Shown piece after piece: positions 11,487-24,948 of a stretch of DNA of 64,000 bases. Numbering within the stretch: the first letter of the stretch is position 1; each line of letters begins with the position of its first letter. The notes below the pieces were generated by a model, which worked only from the letters and a program-made list of their open reading frames with translations, was not told where the DNA came from and ran no database searches. The position numbers were made by a program, and so were the translations under genes. The stretch comes from Microthyrium microscopicum (taxonomy: Eukaryota > Ascomycota > Dothideomycetes > Microthyriales > Microthyriaceae). The stretch covers positions 855,457-919,456 of the forward strand of contig MU004236.1 in NCBI GenBank assembly GCA_010405405.1. The letters run 5' to 3'.

Positions 11487-14400
11487 ATGGCCACTCAGAA
11501 TGATGCATCTAATACCTCTGGTAATCAGTTTCTGCACGTGGCATTAATGGTATACTAATTTTATTGCAGAGGCCCTTGAGGTCATTGCAAATGGATCAGG
11601 AGAAGAAGCTAACGGTACCAATGGCGTCAATGGTCATGACCACTCAGACCGTCCGTCGTTTACTGTGCAATACATACATATACACCTGCTAATTCGACTA
11701 TAGACATCTTCACGGTCCTTTTAAAGCTACCACACGAACCATTCGAGACCAAGATACAGGTACCATAATTCACGCGATCCCATACGACCATGAGGCTAAT
11801 GTAGCTAGGTATCAACACAAGAACAAGTTCAAGATGTCCGACAAATCATCGTCGATCAACCATTCGCCCTTCAATACTCCTGTTTTCACCTCGAACATAA
11901 TGGAAAGCCTATCAATGACTTCATTGAACTGTCGGAAGTTGAAGGATTAGGTCCTGATTCTGTCTTCACTCTGGTTGAAGATCCCTACACAGAAAAAGAA
12001 GCTCGCGTACATATAATACGTGTCAGGGAACTCATTCAAGCCGCTGGCGAGAAGATGGATGTCGCCACTGGGTTTCATGCTGGAGCATCTCTACATGATA
12101 CCGTCAATGGTGTCTACGGGGAGGATAGCGCTGACGAAAACGATTTGTCCGAGCATAAAGTCGACTCCCCAGCTTGGTTTGCCTCCAAGATTGTGGTACC
12201 TCAAGATATTCCTTCGCCCAAGACTGTCAAATCCATCAGCTTGTCTCCCTGGAACCCACCTCCTGCATATCTTCGTCATAAAGGGCATCTACTCTATCTC
12301 ATTGTTGTTAACCTTGAGGGCGAGCAATTCCATATCACTTCCCATGTTTCGGGCTTCTATGTGAATCGGTCTAGCCATAACAAGTTTGACCCTTCACCTA
12401 AACAAGGACCGCAAACCTCGAGCGCTCACTCTCTCCTGACTCTATTACAGCAGATCGACACCCGCTTCAAAGACGCATTCCAGGAACTCCTGGAGCATAA
12501 TAGCAAACGGGAGCCGTTGGCCTTGTTCGCTTTGACTAATGCTCTGCCAGCAAACCCATGGCTAGTTGCCCAAGAGTGTACGTCGCTTCAAGAACATAAA
12601 GCTGACATCACGCGGACCCAAGAGAGCTTTTTGATCGCCGGCACGGATAATAATGACAACCTTCGCGACTGGAATGAGGAATTCCAAACAACTAGAGAGC
12701 TACCTGTCGAGACGGTGCCAGAGAAGGTTTTCCGGGAACGGCTCACGTCCAAACTCTTCGCTGACTTCAACGAAGCTGCCGTACGAGGAGCTGTGTTGGT
12801 AGCCCGTGGTGAAGTTCCACCTCTCAATCCAACAGAAGGCGTGGATGCGCAAATTTTTGTGCACAATAACGTCTTCTTTTCATTCGGAGCTGATGGAGTG
12901 GGGACCTTTGCTACTGAAGGTGGCGATGAGGCAGCTCGCGTTGCCACAGGAAAGGACGTTTCTGGCGTACAATTGGTCAACCAGCTCGACATTCCTGGAC
13001 TTTTCACTGCGGGAAGTATCATAGTAGATTATCTCGGTAAGCGAATTGTCGGTCAGAGCATAGTTCCTGGTATTTTCCGGCAAAAGGAACCCGATGAGAA
13101 CCAGATTGACTATGGTGGAGTGGAGGGCAAAGATGTGGTCGCTGAAAATGAGACCTTTATCAAACCTTTTGCACAGCTGTCGAAAGGAACTTTTGTGAAG
13201 AAGCATCCTGTCTGGGATAAAGAGGGCAAACGATTCGATCTTGAAGCCAGTGTGGACACTAAGGGTTTACTTGGAACTGATGGGCGAAAATATGTCCTCG
13301 ATCTCTATCGGTTGACCCCTCTCGATATCACTTGGATTGAGAAGCATTGGAGCGCAACTGAAGAAGAAAAGACCGGAAGTGAGAAGAAGGATTATCCTCA
13401 TCGCATGGCTATCCTTCGGCCAGAACTGATCCATGCTTATCGCATGAAGAAGCTCCACGAAAGCATCGAAGAGAACATGCCAAGCAAAGCGATCAAGAAG
13501 GAGGAGAGCGAAAAAGATACCTCAATTACGTCTGATGAATCATCTGATGGTGATGAAAAAGCAGTTGCCAAGAAGTCAGAGGACGAAGCCGCAGATGCGG
13601 AAGCTACACAGAAGAAACAGCAAGAGATCGTTGATAGTTTCGAATTCTCGCTCAATCCTGATGTTTTCGCCGGCCAAATGCCCCAGACCGACGAAGAGAA
13701 AGCTCAAATGGACAAAGACGAAGCTGATGTTCGTGCCGTCTGCGAATATCTCACCGGTTCTGTCATCCCACAGCTTGTTCAACAACTCCAGGAAGGAGAC
13801 GTTGGATTTCCATATGACGGTGAATCACTCACATCACTACTCCATAAACGAGGAATCAACGTTCGGTACCTGGGAACTTTTGCAGAGCAATGTGCTAACC
13901 AGGAACATCCACGCCTAGTTGCTCTACAGAGCTTGCTCGTTCAGGAAATGGTCGCGCGAGCTTTCAAGCACATTGCATGCAAATACATGAGTCACTTACC
14001 TCCAGTCTTTTCAACATCGGCTATTTCTCATTTGCTTAATTGCTTGCTTGGCGACAAATTCAATCAGACACCTACTGTTGAGATTGATGAAAGTCTGCGA
14101 TCTCTCTATGGCAATTCGAAATATGACTTTGAGTCTGTTACACCGGAATCGCTGCGGGAAGAAATTGTCGATGGCATTCGGAAACGCTACAGATATACCG
14201 TCACTAGTGATATTGTCTATGCTGGCCGCGAGATGCAGATGCTGCGTGAAATCGCACTCAAATCTGGTCTACAGCTTGTTGCCAAAGATTTTGCATTCAT
14301 CAAAGGTTCAGTTCAAGAGGTTAATGGCGATGCTCACCCGATTACAAATGGTCACTCGAAGAAAAAGAAGAAGGGCAATGCGTCTCCACATAGAGCGGAG

Positions 14401-15501
14401 GCAAAAGCGACTCCTCAGACCTTCCACCCTGAAGACATTGTGAACTTTGTTCCTGTCGTTAAGGGTGCTGCACCTAAGGTAAGTGTATTCGATAAGTAAA
14501 CTTCCCCAGTATGCTAAACTATATAGTCCCAATTGGCCGAAGAAGCATTCGAGGGTGGTCGCGTGTCCCTTAGTCAAGACCAGAAAGAAATTGGCCACGA
14601 GCTCTTACTGGAATCACTTACACTCCATGAACAGATATACGGCATTCTCCATCCAGAAGTCGCTCGAATGTATCTTAACATGTCCAACATCTACTACCAA
14701 CTAGACGAAAAGGCCGGTGCCGCAGAACTTGCCCGAAAAGCCGTTGTGATTGCTGAACGAACCCTCGGCCTTGACGCTTCGGAAACCATACTCGCCTATC
14801 TCAACCTCGCTCTTTTCGAACACGGATGCGGCCGTAGCAGACTCGGCCTCAAATATCTCCTCCATGCCATGGGTCTCTGTCAAGTCGCATATGGCCCAAA
14901 TCACCCCGACTCGATCACAATTCTTAATAACGGCGCCGTCATGCTCCAATCGCTGCGCCGCTACCACGAATCCCGCATCTGGTTTGAAAAGTCTGTCAGC
15001 CTTGCAGACCAAGTCTCCGGTAAAGCGTCCGTAAATTCCGCTACCCTGCTCTTCCAGCTTGCCCAGGCACTCGCGCTGGATAAGGACCATCGCGCGTCTG
15101 TCAATCGCATGCGCGAGAGCTGTCAACTCTTCCGCACTTTGCTCGGACCGGATGATCGAAATACCAAGGAGGCGGAGAACTGGCTCGAACAATTGACGCA
15201 GAGTGCGGTTAACGTGGAGAAACGTGCGAAGGACATCGCTTCAGGCAAGATCAAGTCCCGTGTGAACATGGGCGCAAGACCTATGCCTGGCGCTGGACAG
15301 ACGCGTGGGGAAGCGAATGGGAATACGACTGTGGGCAGCACGGCTGGTGGCAGTGGAGTAGATAAGCGCAGCATTGATGAATTGCTGCGCTATATCAATG
15401 GCGGAGATGCGAAGAAGAATGTTGAGGGCAATGGCTCAGGAAGCAAAAAGCGTGGTAATCCAAAACGACGCGGTGGTGCGAACGTTGCGGTTAAGAGCTA
15501 G
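11487..15501 (+). CDS. clu1: Clustered mitochondria protein CLU1/TIF31
   Basis: Five exons (11487-11520, 11570-11650, 11704-11759, 11809-14478, 14527-15501) give 1271 residues, the usual length of fungal CLU proteins. Phases agree at every junction, and the third intron carries a clear branch site (GGCTAATG). In order: an N-terminal ubiquitin-like region (about 35-110, with QYSCFHLEHNGKPINDFIEL), the CLU domain (about 344-590, including FNEAAVRGAVLVARGE and VDYLGKRIVGQSIVPGI), a charged Lys/Glu linker, the central helical region, and TPR repeats in the last exon (LHEQIYGILHPEVARMYLNM and the next two motifs). CLU proteins are cytosolic RNA-binding factors needed for normal distribution of mitochondria and for translation of nuclear-encoded mitochondrial mRNAs; yeast Clu1/Tif31 co-purifies with eIF3. 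The C-terminus is Gly/Lys/Arg-rich. Confidence 0.93.
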
Positions 15502-16263
15502 ATGCCACTACCATAGTGGGTCGAAAAACAAAAAGGAGAAGGGACGCACAACACACTCTACGGGTGACAAAGGAGTTGCTGATACAAAGGCAAGGCTGAA
15601 CAGAGGGTCGGCCACATATTCGGCGCAAAAAGCTTTTGGGATACTACAACATCCACACTCAGATAATTCTTGTACAGTTTAGTTCTTCTTCGGTTTTTGC
15701 TTCACTCTGTCAAGGGCTTGGAGAAAGCTTGCAGCGTTGATGGCTTGCCTGTTTTGACTTGTATATTCTTGTACATTAGGATGTTATTTGTTGCTGGTGC
15801 TGGGCGGATCTTGAAAGATGGGTTGATATGATTTGCATAGCATTGGGTCTGGCTGGCTATGGGATTCATGTTTAGTACATAGACCTTTACCTCTTAGTAG
15901 ATAACACAATCACCACTCTGTTTCTGTATCTTTGCATTGATTCAGGTGCTTATGAGACTATTTGGCGGGTGCTTGTATCTTGATGTTATTTTCAAGTACA
16001 AAAGGGGCAGGTGTGGAGCAAGTTTTGGTGTTGAGCAGGGATTAGCTTGCGCGCAAGGAGCCAGCCCCTGGGTGGGGCTCCTGTACTCCTGCCAGCCTGA
16101 GCATGTGGGAAACAACAACAATCATTGATGACGTCCTTTTCACCACTACGCCTGTTTTTGCTCGTGTCCATTCTCAAGGCCTCAGCTTTTTCAATTTCTC
16201 TTGCCACGACATAACTCATCTTCATCTGTTGCTCAATATAGTTTTTATTGACTACCCACCATA
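15502..16263. other. Intergenic: CLU1 3' flank and promoter of the next gene
   Basis: About 760 bases. Only short chance frames are present; the last 140 bases are pyrimidine-rich and lead into the start codon at 16264. No RNA gene is seen. Confidence 0.55.
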
Positions 16264-17421
16264 ATGCCTCCCCGTCGAGCTCGAATCAGCGAGCCTGCCG
16301 TCTCTGCTGAACCGGCTACAGCTAAGATTGCCGCTCCAAAGCGTGCCTCAGCCAAAGCTCTTCACGATGTCACAACAGACAAATATTCCGAGGCAGTGGT
16401 ACCCTCACAAATCAAGGACCTTTCAAAGACCTGGCGATGGGCGCTTCTTCCGGTTGTCTCAATGGCCATCTCGGCTTTGCTTTATACCTTAGCCGACCCT
16501 TTCGTTGATCGCCAACTTCCGGCTGTCTCCAGTGAGCCTGAGCTCTGGCGCGAGTTGGCTCCATTGGGAGAAAAGTTTGTGCTCTTATGGACTCTATGGG
16601 GCCTAAAGCTAGACGGTAATATTAACACCGACTCCAAGCAAGGAATCCAAAGCTAACAGTCATAATCAGCTACCAATGCCTTCACAGTCACAACACTAAT
16701 CCGCATCCCATTCTACTTCCTCCTCTATCTCTTCTACAACATCTCCCTCCCAACCGTAATCTTCTCCACCACCATAGATGCCACCTCCGTCGCAATCGCC
16801 TTCCTCCTCATGGGCCGCCGACGAGCCCGCGGTTACGCCAGCAAAGCTGCCTCAGAATCACCCGAAGCGCACGCCCTCTACGATCCCACCAACACAGTTC
16901 TTGCCATGTTGTTTGCAACCGGCATCTATGCGCTTTCTCTTTACGCGCTCTCGACTACTGTCCTACCTACTTTGGTTGTCAGACACTTCTATCCTATTCC
17001 TAGTGTGGAACGCGCACACAATGCTAGCTTATACTCGCTCGCGCTACCGTGTCTGCCACTCGGCTGGTCGATTCGCGAACTGCTTTATGGACCACCCACC
17101 AGCGCGGACAAACTTCCACTAGGACTACCTGTATCAACGCGCACAGCAACAAAGCTACGGCGCGCGCTAGTCCTCGTCACACTAGTATTCCTTGAGACAT
17201 ATGCACGCACCTTCACAGCCATCGGCGGCAGTACGTTGACAGGCGCTGGTATCTGGGCAAGCATCTGGGCAGCAACTACACTAGCTGCAAGTCTGGCCCT
17301 CGCTTATGTAGGCGCGGCAGCAGATCCAGAAGTAGATGGGCAGTTAGAAGAGAAGGTGGTAGGCGAAAAAGTGGTTGGCAAGAAAACATCTGCGTCGCGC
17401 AAGAGTCCGGGTAAAGCCTAG
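16264..17421 (+). CDS. Conserved-looking multi-pass membrane protein, function unknown
   Basis: Two exons (16264-16615 and 16670-17421) joined across a GTAATA...TCAG intron give 367 residues. The first 50 residues are basic and Ala/Pro-rich (MPPRRARISEPAV). About six to seven hydrophobic stretches follow, among them WALLPVVSMAISALLYTLA, IPFYFLLYLFYNISLPTVIF, LAMLFATGIYALSLYALS and IWASIWAATTLAASLALAYVG. The C-terminus is Lys-rich with a repeated EKVVGEKVVGKK. I do not recognise the family; it resembles uncharacterised ascomycete membrane proteins. There is no signal peptide and no catalytic motif that I can see. The short intron falls in a splice-consistent position, so the model is likely complete. 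Confidence 0.75.
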
Positions 17422-18034
17422 TGGGAGCTTCATCGAGAGTCGGCGGGCAGATATAAGACTACCTTTTAGGGTGTCGAGAATTGAGAGAATGGTGTAGGTT
17501 GCATTTGCTGGGTTTCCTGGGGGTTTTGAGTGGCGTATAATAAGCCTGTTAGCATGGTGCATGGCGAATGCGAGTCTGCGACGAACACGATTGAGTTTGG
17601 GTTTTGTACGATTAATGCTTATGAGACTGAATTATATATTTATGTCGGTAATAGCTCCGAGCACTTTTTGGTGTATCAGTTGTATTGGTATGACTGATTG
17701 GTTTGTGTTATACAATTCTTCAGCGACCCGCTTGATAACAGAACAAGGCCACTCCGCGGAAGAGTCGAAACTTACAAATCCCCCTTTCATTGACCATAAG
17801 TAGGACATCACAGTTACAAAGAATAATTTAGTGATTCAAGCACTATCGCCACGTTGAACGTACTTGACGTCCTGCATCGTGAATGCGGGGGAAGAGCTTC
17901 CCCCGGATCAAAGATATCAACATCACTGAAGCTTTCCCAACCCTCCCTTAACAATTCCACCATAAAAACAACTCTCCTTTCTCACTAACCAACCGAAGAA
18001 TCCTCCTTCCTCTCAAACCTCGCCATAGCCCAAC
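17422..18034. other. Intergenic: promoter of the aminotransferase-like gene
   Basis: About 610 bases without a supportable gene. The last 100 bases are C/T-rich (ccctccctt..., ctcctttctcac) just before the start codon. Confidence 0.55.
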
Positions 18035-19809
18035 ATGTCCCCGCTCAACACGACCGCCCTCCGCTCCTCCTTCCCCGCCCTGACCAAAAACCCCAACTTC
18101 ATCTTCGGCGATAATGCTGGCGGCTCTCAAATCTTGCAAGCATCCGTTGATGCCGTGACGGACTATCTGATCAATACGAATATCCAGATGGGCTCGGACT
18201 ATATGCCAGCGAGCACGGAACGGTGCATGAAGTTGGCGCAGGGGTTGGCGGTGAAGATGTTTAATGCGAAGAGTGCGGATGAGATTGTCTTTGGTGGGAG
18301 CAGTACGCAGAATGTTGAGAAGTAAGTAACCGCCAATATGATGGTGGTGAGGATATGATGAGCTGACGGAGTTTAGTTTGGCGAGGGGATTGGAGGGGAG
18401 TGTCAAGGAGGGGGATGAGATTATTGTTACGTGGGAGCATGAAGGTATGTGAAATATGGGCTCCAATGTGGTTCTGAGACGGGTGATATGGCTTTGGAGA
18501 GGGATGTTTCTGTTCCATAAGGGTCAGATGATTCTCCATGTCAGCGTGCACTTGGATCTAACATCCAGTCCCATATCATTCCCATGCTACACCCCATTTC
18601 GAGCTTCAAAACTAACAAAACCAGCAAACTGCGGCCCCTGGAAGTCCCTAGCTGCCAGAACTGGCGCAACAATCAAATACTGGGAGCCCACGCTTCTCAA
18701 CTCCAAAAACCCCTTCTCCTACTCCCTCGACCCATTGAACCTCATCCCACTAATAACATCCCGCACCCGCCTCCTCGCCTTCACCGCCTGCTCAAACATC
18801 CTCGGCTCCATTCTTCCCATCGCCTCCATCGTCTCCTCCGCCCGCACCGCCGCAGCTTCCGCTGGATCTCCCCTCTTCGAAGTCTGTCTCGACTGCGTTG
18901 CGTACGCGCCCCATCGGCGCATTGACGTGCAAGCTTGGGACGTAGACTACTGTATCATGTCCTTCTACAAAGTCTACGGCCCACACGTGGGGGCCATGTA
19001 TGTACGGCATCAGCAGTTGACAAGCAGTGTGAGCAGTATCGTACATCACTTCCTGAGTCCAGAGGATGATAGGATTGGGTATAAATTACAGCCTGCTGGG
19101 CCAGGTTATGAAAGTGTATGGGGGACGACGGCGGTGGTGCCGTATCTTGAGGGACTAACGGAAGAAGGAACATTGGAGGCCGCGTCGGAAGCAATGAGTG
19201 CGCATGATGCGGAGTTGGCGGGGATGTTGTTGGAGTTCTTGACGGAGGAGAGGCAGTGGAAGAGGGGGGTAAGAGTTGTGGGTGAGGAGAAGGCTGGACC
19301 TGATCGGATGCCGACGGTGAGCTTTGTGGTCGGGGAGGGAGAGGATGGGGAGAAGGCAATGAAGAGTCGGACTGTGGTCAAAGGGTTTGATAAGAAGGGA
19401 AAGGTATGTTGTTGAGAGAGAGATATATTGTTGTTTACTGACTGGTGTCTAGATTGGGATTCGATATGGCCATTTTTATGCGTTCACGTTGGGTAAGTCT
19501 CCTTGATACAGGTCAAAATATTTCCTATACGGCAAATCGGTTAGAGTGTCTCTTTGCTCATACGAATGAGTCGAGAGATATTCTTCTATTATTAAATTTC
19601 AGCGAACCTGGAAGCCTGAGAAAGATATCACATGGAAGAGCGTAAGACATGACCTAGAGAACTTGTAACTAATCGTTATGGCAGTGAGCGCCGTAAAACC
19701 AGACGACCCGAGCGATGGTGTAGTACGAATTAGCTTTGTCCATTACAACACCAAGGAAGAAGTTCAAAGCGCGATAGACACGTTGAAAGAGGTGCTATAT
19801 GCAGCATGA
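18035..19809 (+). CDS. PLP-dependent class V aminotransferase / cysteine desulfurase-like protein
   Basis: Five exons (18035-18321, 18377-18444, 18625-19403, 19453-19492, 19685-19809) join in frame to 432 residues. Seen: FGDNAGGSQ near the N-terminus, DEIVFGGSSTQNVENLARG, EGDEIIVTWEHEANCGPW, then DVDYCIMSFYKVYGPHVGAM, in which Lys234 is in the place of the PLP-binding lysine. The C-terminal small exons restore IGIRYGHFYAFTLV and DGVVRISFVHYNTKEE, the typical end of the cysteine-desulfurase-like class V group (the kind annotated as TIGR01976-like). These are fold-type I PLP enzymes. The true reaction (desulfurase, lyase or aminotransferase) cannot be read from sequence, and the active-site Cys loop of bona fide NifS/Nfs1 is not obvious. 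The 180- and 192-base introns are long for this window; the last one could hide an extra small exon, but the join without it matches the family well. Confidence 0.8.
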
Positions 19810-22800
19810 GAAAGTCTAATGTTGAAATGCCAACAGGTCAACAAAATCAATGGCGCGCTCCCAGCGAGTGCGATGTCTACCAGCAGAGCTTTCAATATCA
19901 GACTCTCTAATTCCCATCGTATTCGATATTTCATGACTGTTCCTTCGCCTTTGATGGGAGCTAACGCAAATGGTGGGAACGCGACATTTTTTGTCCTTCT
20001 TTTGAGATGCATTCAATCTGCCTGATAGCTGCATGTACATAGACTCATCATTACCTACCCGCTATCTCGGCTTTGATCGATTTAGACCATCAAGCGCTTA
20101 CACCAGAGATAGTAGCGCTAATGTCTATGAGCGGCAGATGAAAGCCACCAGTACAAGCTCACAACAGCCGCCCGAGTCAAGTATCAATAACCAATATAAA
20201 CCCAAAAAAAAACGTTCCAGCATCCAGTCAAAGACATCAAAACATCAACCAATTGCCCATCAAAATCTCCAACCCTTCTTTCAGACACCCAAAGAAATAG
20301 ACAAAACCGTCACCACCAACCCCATCGTGAATAGCTCAGCTCAAAAAGGACAAAAATTGCCATGCGTGCTGTCTGTCAAAGCGTTGCACGATGAAACTGG
20401 ATTGCCGTTTTGAATTCTGTGGCAGACAGGGATGTGGGAAAAGCCATTTTCGAAACGCCAGTGGCTGGGAGAGCTGTGGCATGGACCAGTTGGCGTAAGT
20501 TAGCTGTTGGAATGGGTTTGATTGGTTGATATTTAAGAGGTCTTGAATGAGAGGATGTTGGTTTAATGCTTTGGGATAATTGATGTTGAGTGTGATGGAA
20601 TAAGAGAGAGGATTCACGGGACAAAGGAGGTACTCAATTTCGTGAGGAACTGGTGGTAGAATGGATATGTTGTGTATGTGAGCGTTAGGCGCAGAGTACG
20701 TGAGAATGATACCGTGAAGAATATAAACCTGCAGAGTTCCTTTTTGGAAGATCAACGGAGATGTTATGGTTGGATCCTACCCGTTGTACTCAGGGGATCA
20801 AGATATTGAAATTGTGTAAAACTATCAACATTCCGAACGCCTTGTCATTTCTCAGTCTCTTATAAGAAACAACATATACGAAGAATTTGTTTCCCATACT
20901 CCAATGCTCGAATATTCGAATATTCGAGATCTTCGGCTATTAGGCTAAGAAACTACCTACGTCTATCTACAAACATCAAAAACGTAAACGAGATCCTACT
21001 CGCCAAGGTTCGAAACGAAACACAAACTGAAATGTCCTTTTGTTCTGAAAACCTACTACGATCATCCTTATATTTCTCTCCCACACTCCCAGACATTCTA
21101 TCCAGCACTCCAGACGCAAGAAAGGGGCAACTCACAAACCGGCCTACCAGTATAATTCCCAATAGCTCTAATCGGAAAGATCCAGTAAAAAACCACCAAA
21201 AACAGCAAGTAAACCATCTAAGTATACACCTCTCAACCAATAACAACCCATCATTCGTCCATAGTCAAAATAATCGACCAAAAATATAGCTCGCAAGCTC
21301 TGAACCAAGCAGTCCCGGCCAGCTTGATCAGGTGCTCCTCAATTCCCATTGGCCCCCGTTCATAACCTGATCTGTTCCTGAACAAGGGGAGCAGGATCAA
21401 CTTGCAAGTTTGCACCCTGCGATCGGAGCCAGGGCGAACTCAAGGGCAGACCGCTCATTTGCTGGCTGGGGAGCAGAAAGGGGAGGTGTTCATATATATA
21501 TTATTTTTTCTTGTTCTGCCCTGGTCTGGGTATACCCGTGTGTGGCGAGATAATTGATTGTGTTGTTGATGAGTTCTGCGATAATTGAGATAGCTTTGGT
21601 GGGATTTGTCCCCAGTGACGGCGATGGCTCCCATGAGCGCTAGGTTGGGAGCTGAGATGGTGGTGGATACTTTATGGTACGGGGCTATCCAGAGCAGGCA
21701 GAGTTTCAGGTTACTCAGAGGAGTAGTACTGTATATAGGTGTTACAGGAATAATAGAGCTTGACGGGCGCACGCTGTTATGTTGAACTCTCCCAATTGTT
21801 ATTGCGAGCAGATTGATAAGAGAGAGAGAGGTTTCGCGATAAACCTCAATTAGAAGGCAAAGATTAGGTTTGGTCTATTATTTATCATTGATCGTCTCCA
21901 CCCCAGAAGCACCCATCAGATCAACAAGAAGCTTTTCATCAAATCCCTTGGATAGCTCTCCAGTACCCCGGCCGTCGCCACGTCGTAACGTACCACATTG
22001 ACTTGTAGAAGCTCGAGCCCGTTCGCGATTTGCAAGAACTACGACTCGAAGAAAATGACCAGACCGATGGCATAATTATCATTATGCTTTGTTCTAACCT
22101 CTAAAAACTATTCAATACTCATAACAAGAGGGGCAATAGTGTTCAAAAAGAGGAGCGCTAAAGTCGGCCACCAACGATACTAGCGCAAGTGGAGTGGCCG
22201 TTGAACGCCATTCCAAATGGTTGGCTCCAAAACCCTCTTGTAATTGGTTCGTCGCAACTGTCAAATAAAGAGGCTAGAAACAGTAGGAACAGGGACCAGA
22301 CAGACATCCAACGAATGTGTTATGTGCCAGTCACAGCAACACACTCCTTTTGCGCATATATCTACAGTTGAACTTTACAGAGCAACTGGGTCAAAAGAGA
22401 GCAATCGACAGTGCAAGCAGAAAGCTTCTTCTCCACACCTGGGAATGATGAGACTGCGATCGGACCAGATTGATGTCCCATCGGTGTGAGAGTAGACTAG
22501 GCTCGTCTCGCGTTTAAGATCTTCGACCACATCCGGCACTCTGCCCCCCTGCGGCCCTGCCTGCCAGGGCGGCGCCAAATTCACCTCCCGGTCATGGCTT
22601 TGCGAATCCAAAAGCCTTGCAGATTTGTGTTCAACGTCCTAAATGCAGCAGCTTCTGATGGCCTTGTTGTAGTTGTAGGTAGCTCTTGTACCTTATAATA
22701 TAGGTGGGTATCTTTGAGTCCATAGCTTCCCAACGGTCCTGCCAACGGTCTTGCGAACGGTGGATAGCTCGGTCCCTGAGAAGTTAAGAAAAGGTAGCTT

Positions 22801-24948
22801 GGACAAGGGTTGGTCGTTAGCTTAGTATAAGACACGAAACATGATCACCCAGCAAAAGCTTGGAGAATTGTAGACTATTCTTCATGAGAGAAAACTCAAG
22901 TTAGTCAAATAGTTTGAGCTCTGCCTGTCTGCTTGTGTGAGGCTACTAGCCGAATTGGCAGAATCCCCCCCTTCTTGTACAACGAGAAATATCTGCAGGT
23001 GGAGACTTTTCTTCACCGATGGCTTGTCTGTGCCTCTCCAAGTCTGGGCATTTTGGGTACGCTTTCAAAGTGTCGGCCCCAAAAGCACAGGTCCTAGCAT
23101 CTGGGGTACTGTAGGTACTGTTGGAAAAATTCAAAAACTCTCTGTGTGTAAAAAGACTTTTTGCGGCTCTTTCGCTTCACTTGATGATTCAGTAGGTAGG
23201 TATTATTTTGGACAGGTCAGACGCTCATGGCTAATAGCGTCAGGCGGCGGGATGTTTAAGTTGGGGCGGCGATTATGCTGGTCTGTCATTGGATTGTTGG
23301 ATATGTTCAAGTACTTAAAAGGCAACGAATCCAGCGGGGATTTGTCGCCTCGCGCGCGCAGATAGGGTGTGCTCACTGCTGTTGGGACTTGCGTACTCTG
23401 AATTGGACCACGTAACAGCAAAGTCTTGTCTTGGTGCCACGAATGGCAACGGGTTTTGATCTTTTGGTCTAGCAGTATGATATAGCAAATCCAGGCACAT
23501 TGTATGAATATAACTAATCTATATTTTGTTCATCGAGCAATGAAAATTGATGTAATCCATACCCCAAGCACATGGGGATGGTGTCTCGTGCTTGGTGTTG
23601 GAGGAAAGGGTGGCAAGACTGGCAAGTTGGAGCTGGCTAAAAAGCCATGACTTCTAGATGTCGTGTAAACTCCTTTCTCTATTTGAACTGCTCAAAGTAG
23701 GTATATATATGTTTTTCATACAATAGACCAAGCTCATCATATTTGTCTTGCGATATGACCGGTGTTGTTGTCGAATACGGAGTAGTTGAAGCCAAGTGCG
23801 ATGGCTACCATCTGCTACGCTTGTGCGCTTTAAAACCGAGTGCTTTTTCTACTCCAATGTGTAGAAGCGTTGATTTTGCATTGAATGCACTGGATATTGT
23901 ATTAAAGCATCTTCTTTCTAAAGAGTGCGATGGGAGACAGCGTAGTTGATGGGAGAATATGGCAAGACAGTTGATGCAAGAGGCCTGTAAATTATTGGTG
24001 TAAGATCCCTACAGAGGGCAATCCCTGCTTGCCTGCCTGTTGCTGCTACTTAGCTAGTACTAGCTAGTCTTTGGGTGCTGGGTGCTGGGCTGCGACTGCC
24101 TCCCTCCTCTCCTCTCCTCTCAAACCGCAGGTCCTTAGTCCCACTCAGTCCACTCCTTCCTTTCCTCTCACACGCCTCTTGCTCTGCCCTCTATCTTACA
24201 ACTCCCAACTTCTTCAACTCTCTCTCATTTCTCCCTTTCTCCCTTTCTCCCTCCCAACCCACCGCCGTACAAACAACACAACATCACGACATCCCAGACG
24301 GTGCCCTATTTCCCCCAGCTATTCCAAGTCGCATACCTTCCTACCAAAATCTCTCGTCCTTTTTCTGCGCTACTCGCCAACGCCAACTTGTGCCCTACTC
24401 TACAACTGCCTGCCTTCGGAAACCGCCTCAACATCCACGACTTTTGATCCCTCCGTACGCCTCGCTACTTCTTGAAGAACTGGTCGACTTATCTTGTCAT
24501 CTTCCACTCTCGAGTATTACATTTGGACTGCGCGCTGGCTGTCCGCACGCGCTTCTTTGTTCCCAGTAGATTCGCAAGCCTGAAACATCTTTGCCTCGAG
24601 GAACCAGGCCCGTTTTTCTGTCAGCCAACCCACGTTGCGCGTGACTTCACACTACCAGTACCATATCTGCCATCTTTAAACTCGCCAATCTCTGTCCACA
24701 TCGCTGTCTACGAAATATTCTCGTCTTCGCTATAATTTACGGCTATTATACACGATCTCAACGGTCTAACGCCCAGACTTGAACAGACCCAGAAATCTCG
24801 CGGCTTCATTTGATGCCAGCAGAACAAACTTCGCTTCTGGGGTTCATCCATCGTGCCTTTGCTGCATGAGCTGGAGGACAACTAAAAGTCTCATTCGGTC
24901 TCCTGAGCCGGCCGCTATCAGGAATTAAGTGCACACGCCATAGACATC
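19810..24948. other. 5.1-kb region with no recognisable gene
   Basis: Both strands were read. All frames are short and dissimilar to any family I know. A stretch on the minus strand at about 21885-22100 reads as coding-like in more than one frame (for example GLELLQVNVVRYDVATAGV preceded by an in-frame stop) and could be a decayed gene, but it is weak. The last ~850 bases are the leader or promoter of Med15 and contain the pyrimidine tract listed separately. The rest holds AT-rich blocks (20820-21290, 23480-23760) and nothing else I can support. Confidence 0.5.
24095..24260 (+). promoter_or_regulatory. Pyrimidine (CT) tract upstream of Med15
   Basis: About 165 bases are almost purely C/T on the coding strand (runs such as CCTCCTCTCCTCTCCTCTC and TTTCTCCCTTTCTCCCTCCC). 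CT blocks of this kind commonly precede transcription starts of highly expressed fungal genes. It lies about 700 bases before the Med15 ATG, implying a long leader or a 5' UTR intron. Confidence 0.5.

Noticed and set aside
12588-13022. Long minus-strand frame (144 codons) inside CLU1
   Set aside because: Lies opposite the well-supported CLU domain, has biased Ser/Thr composition typical of antisense frames and no family resemblance.
20033-20755. Overlapping plus (126-codon) and minus (139-codon) frames
   Set aside because: Both have low-information composition, lack good start context and have no recognisable domain.
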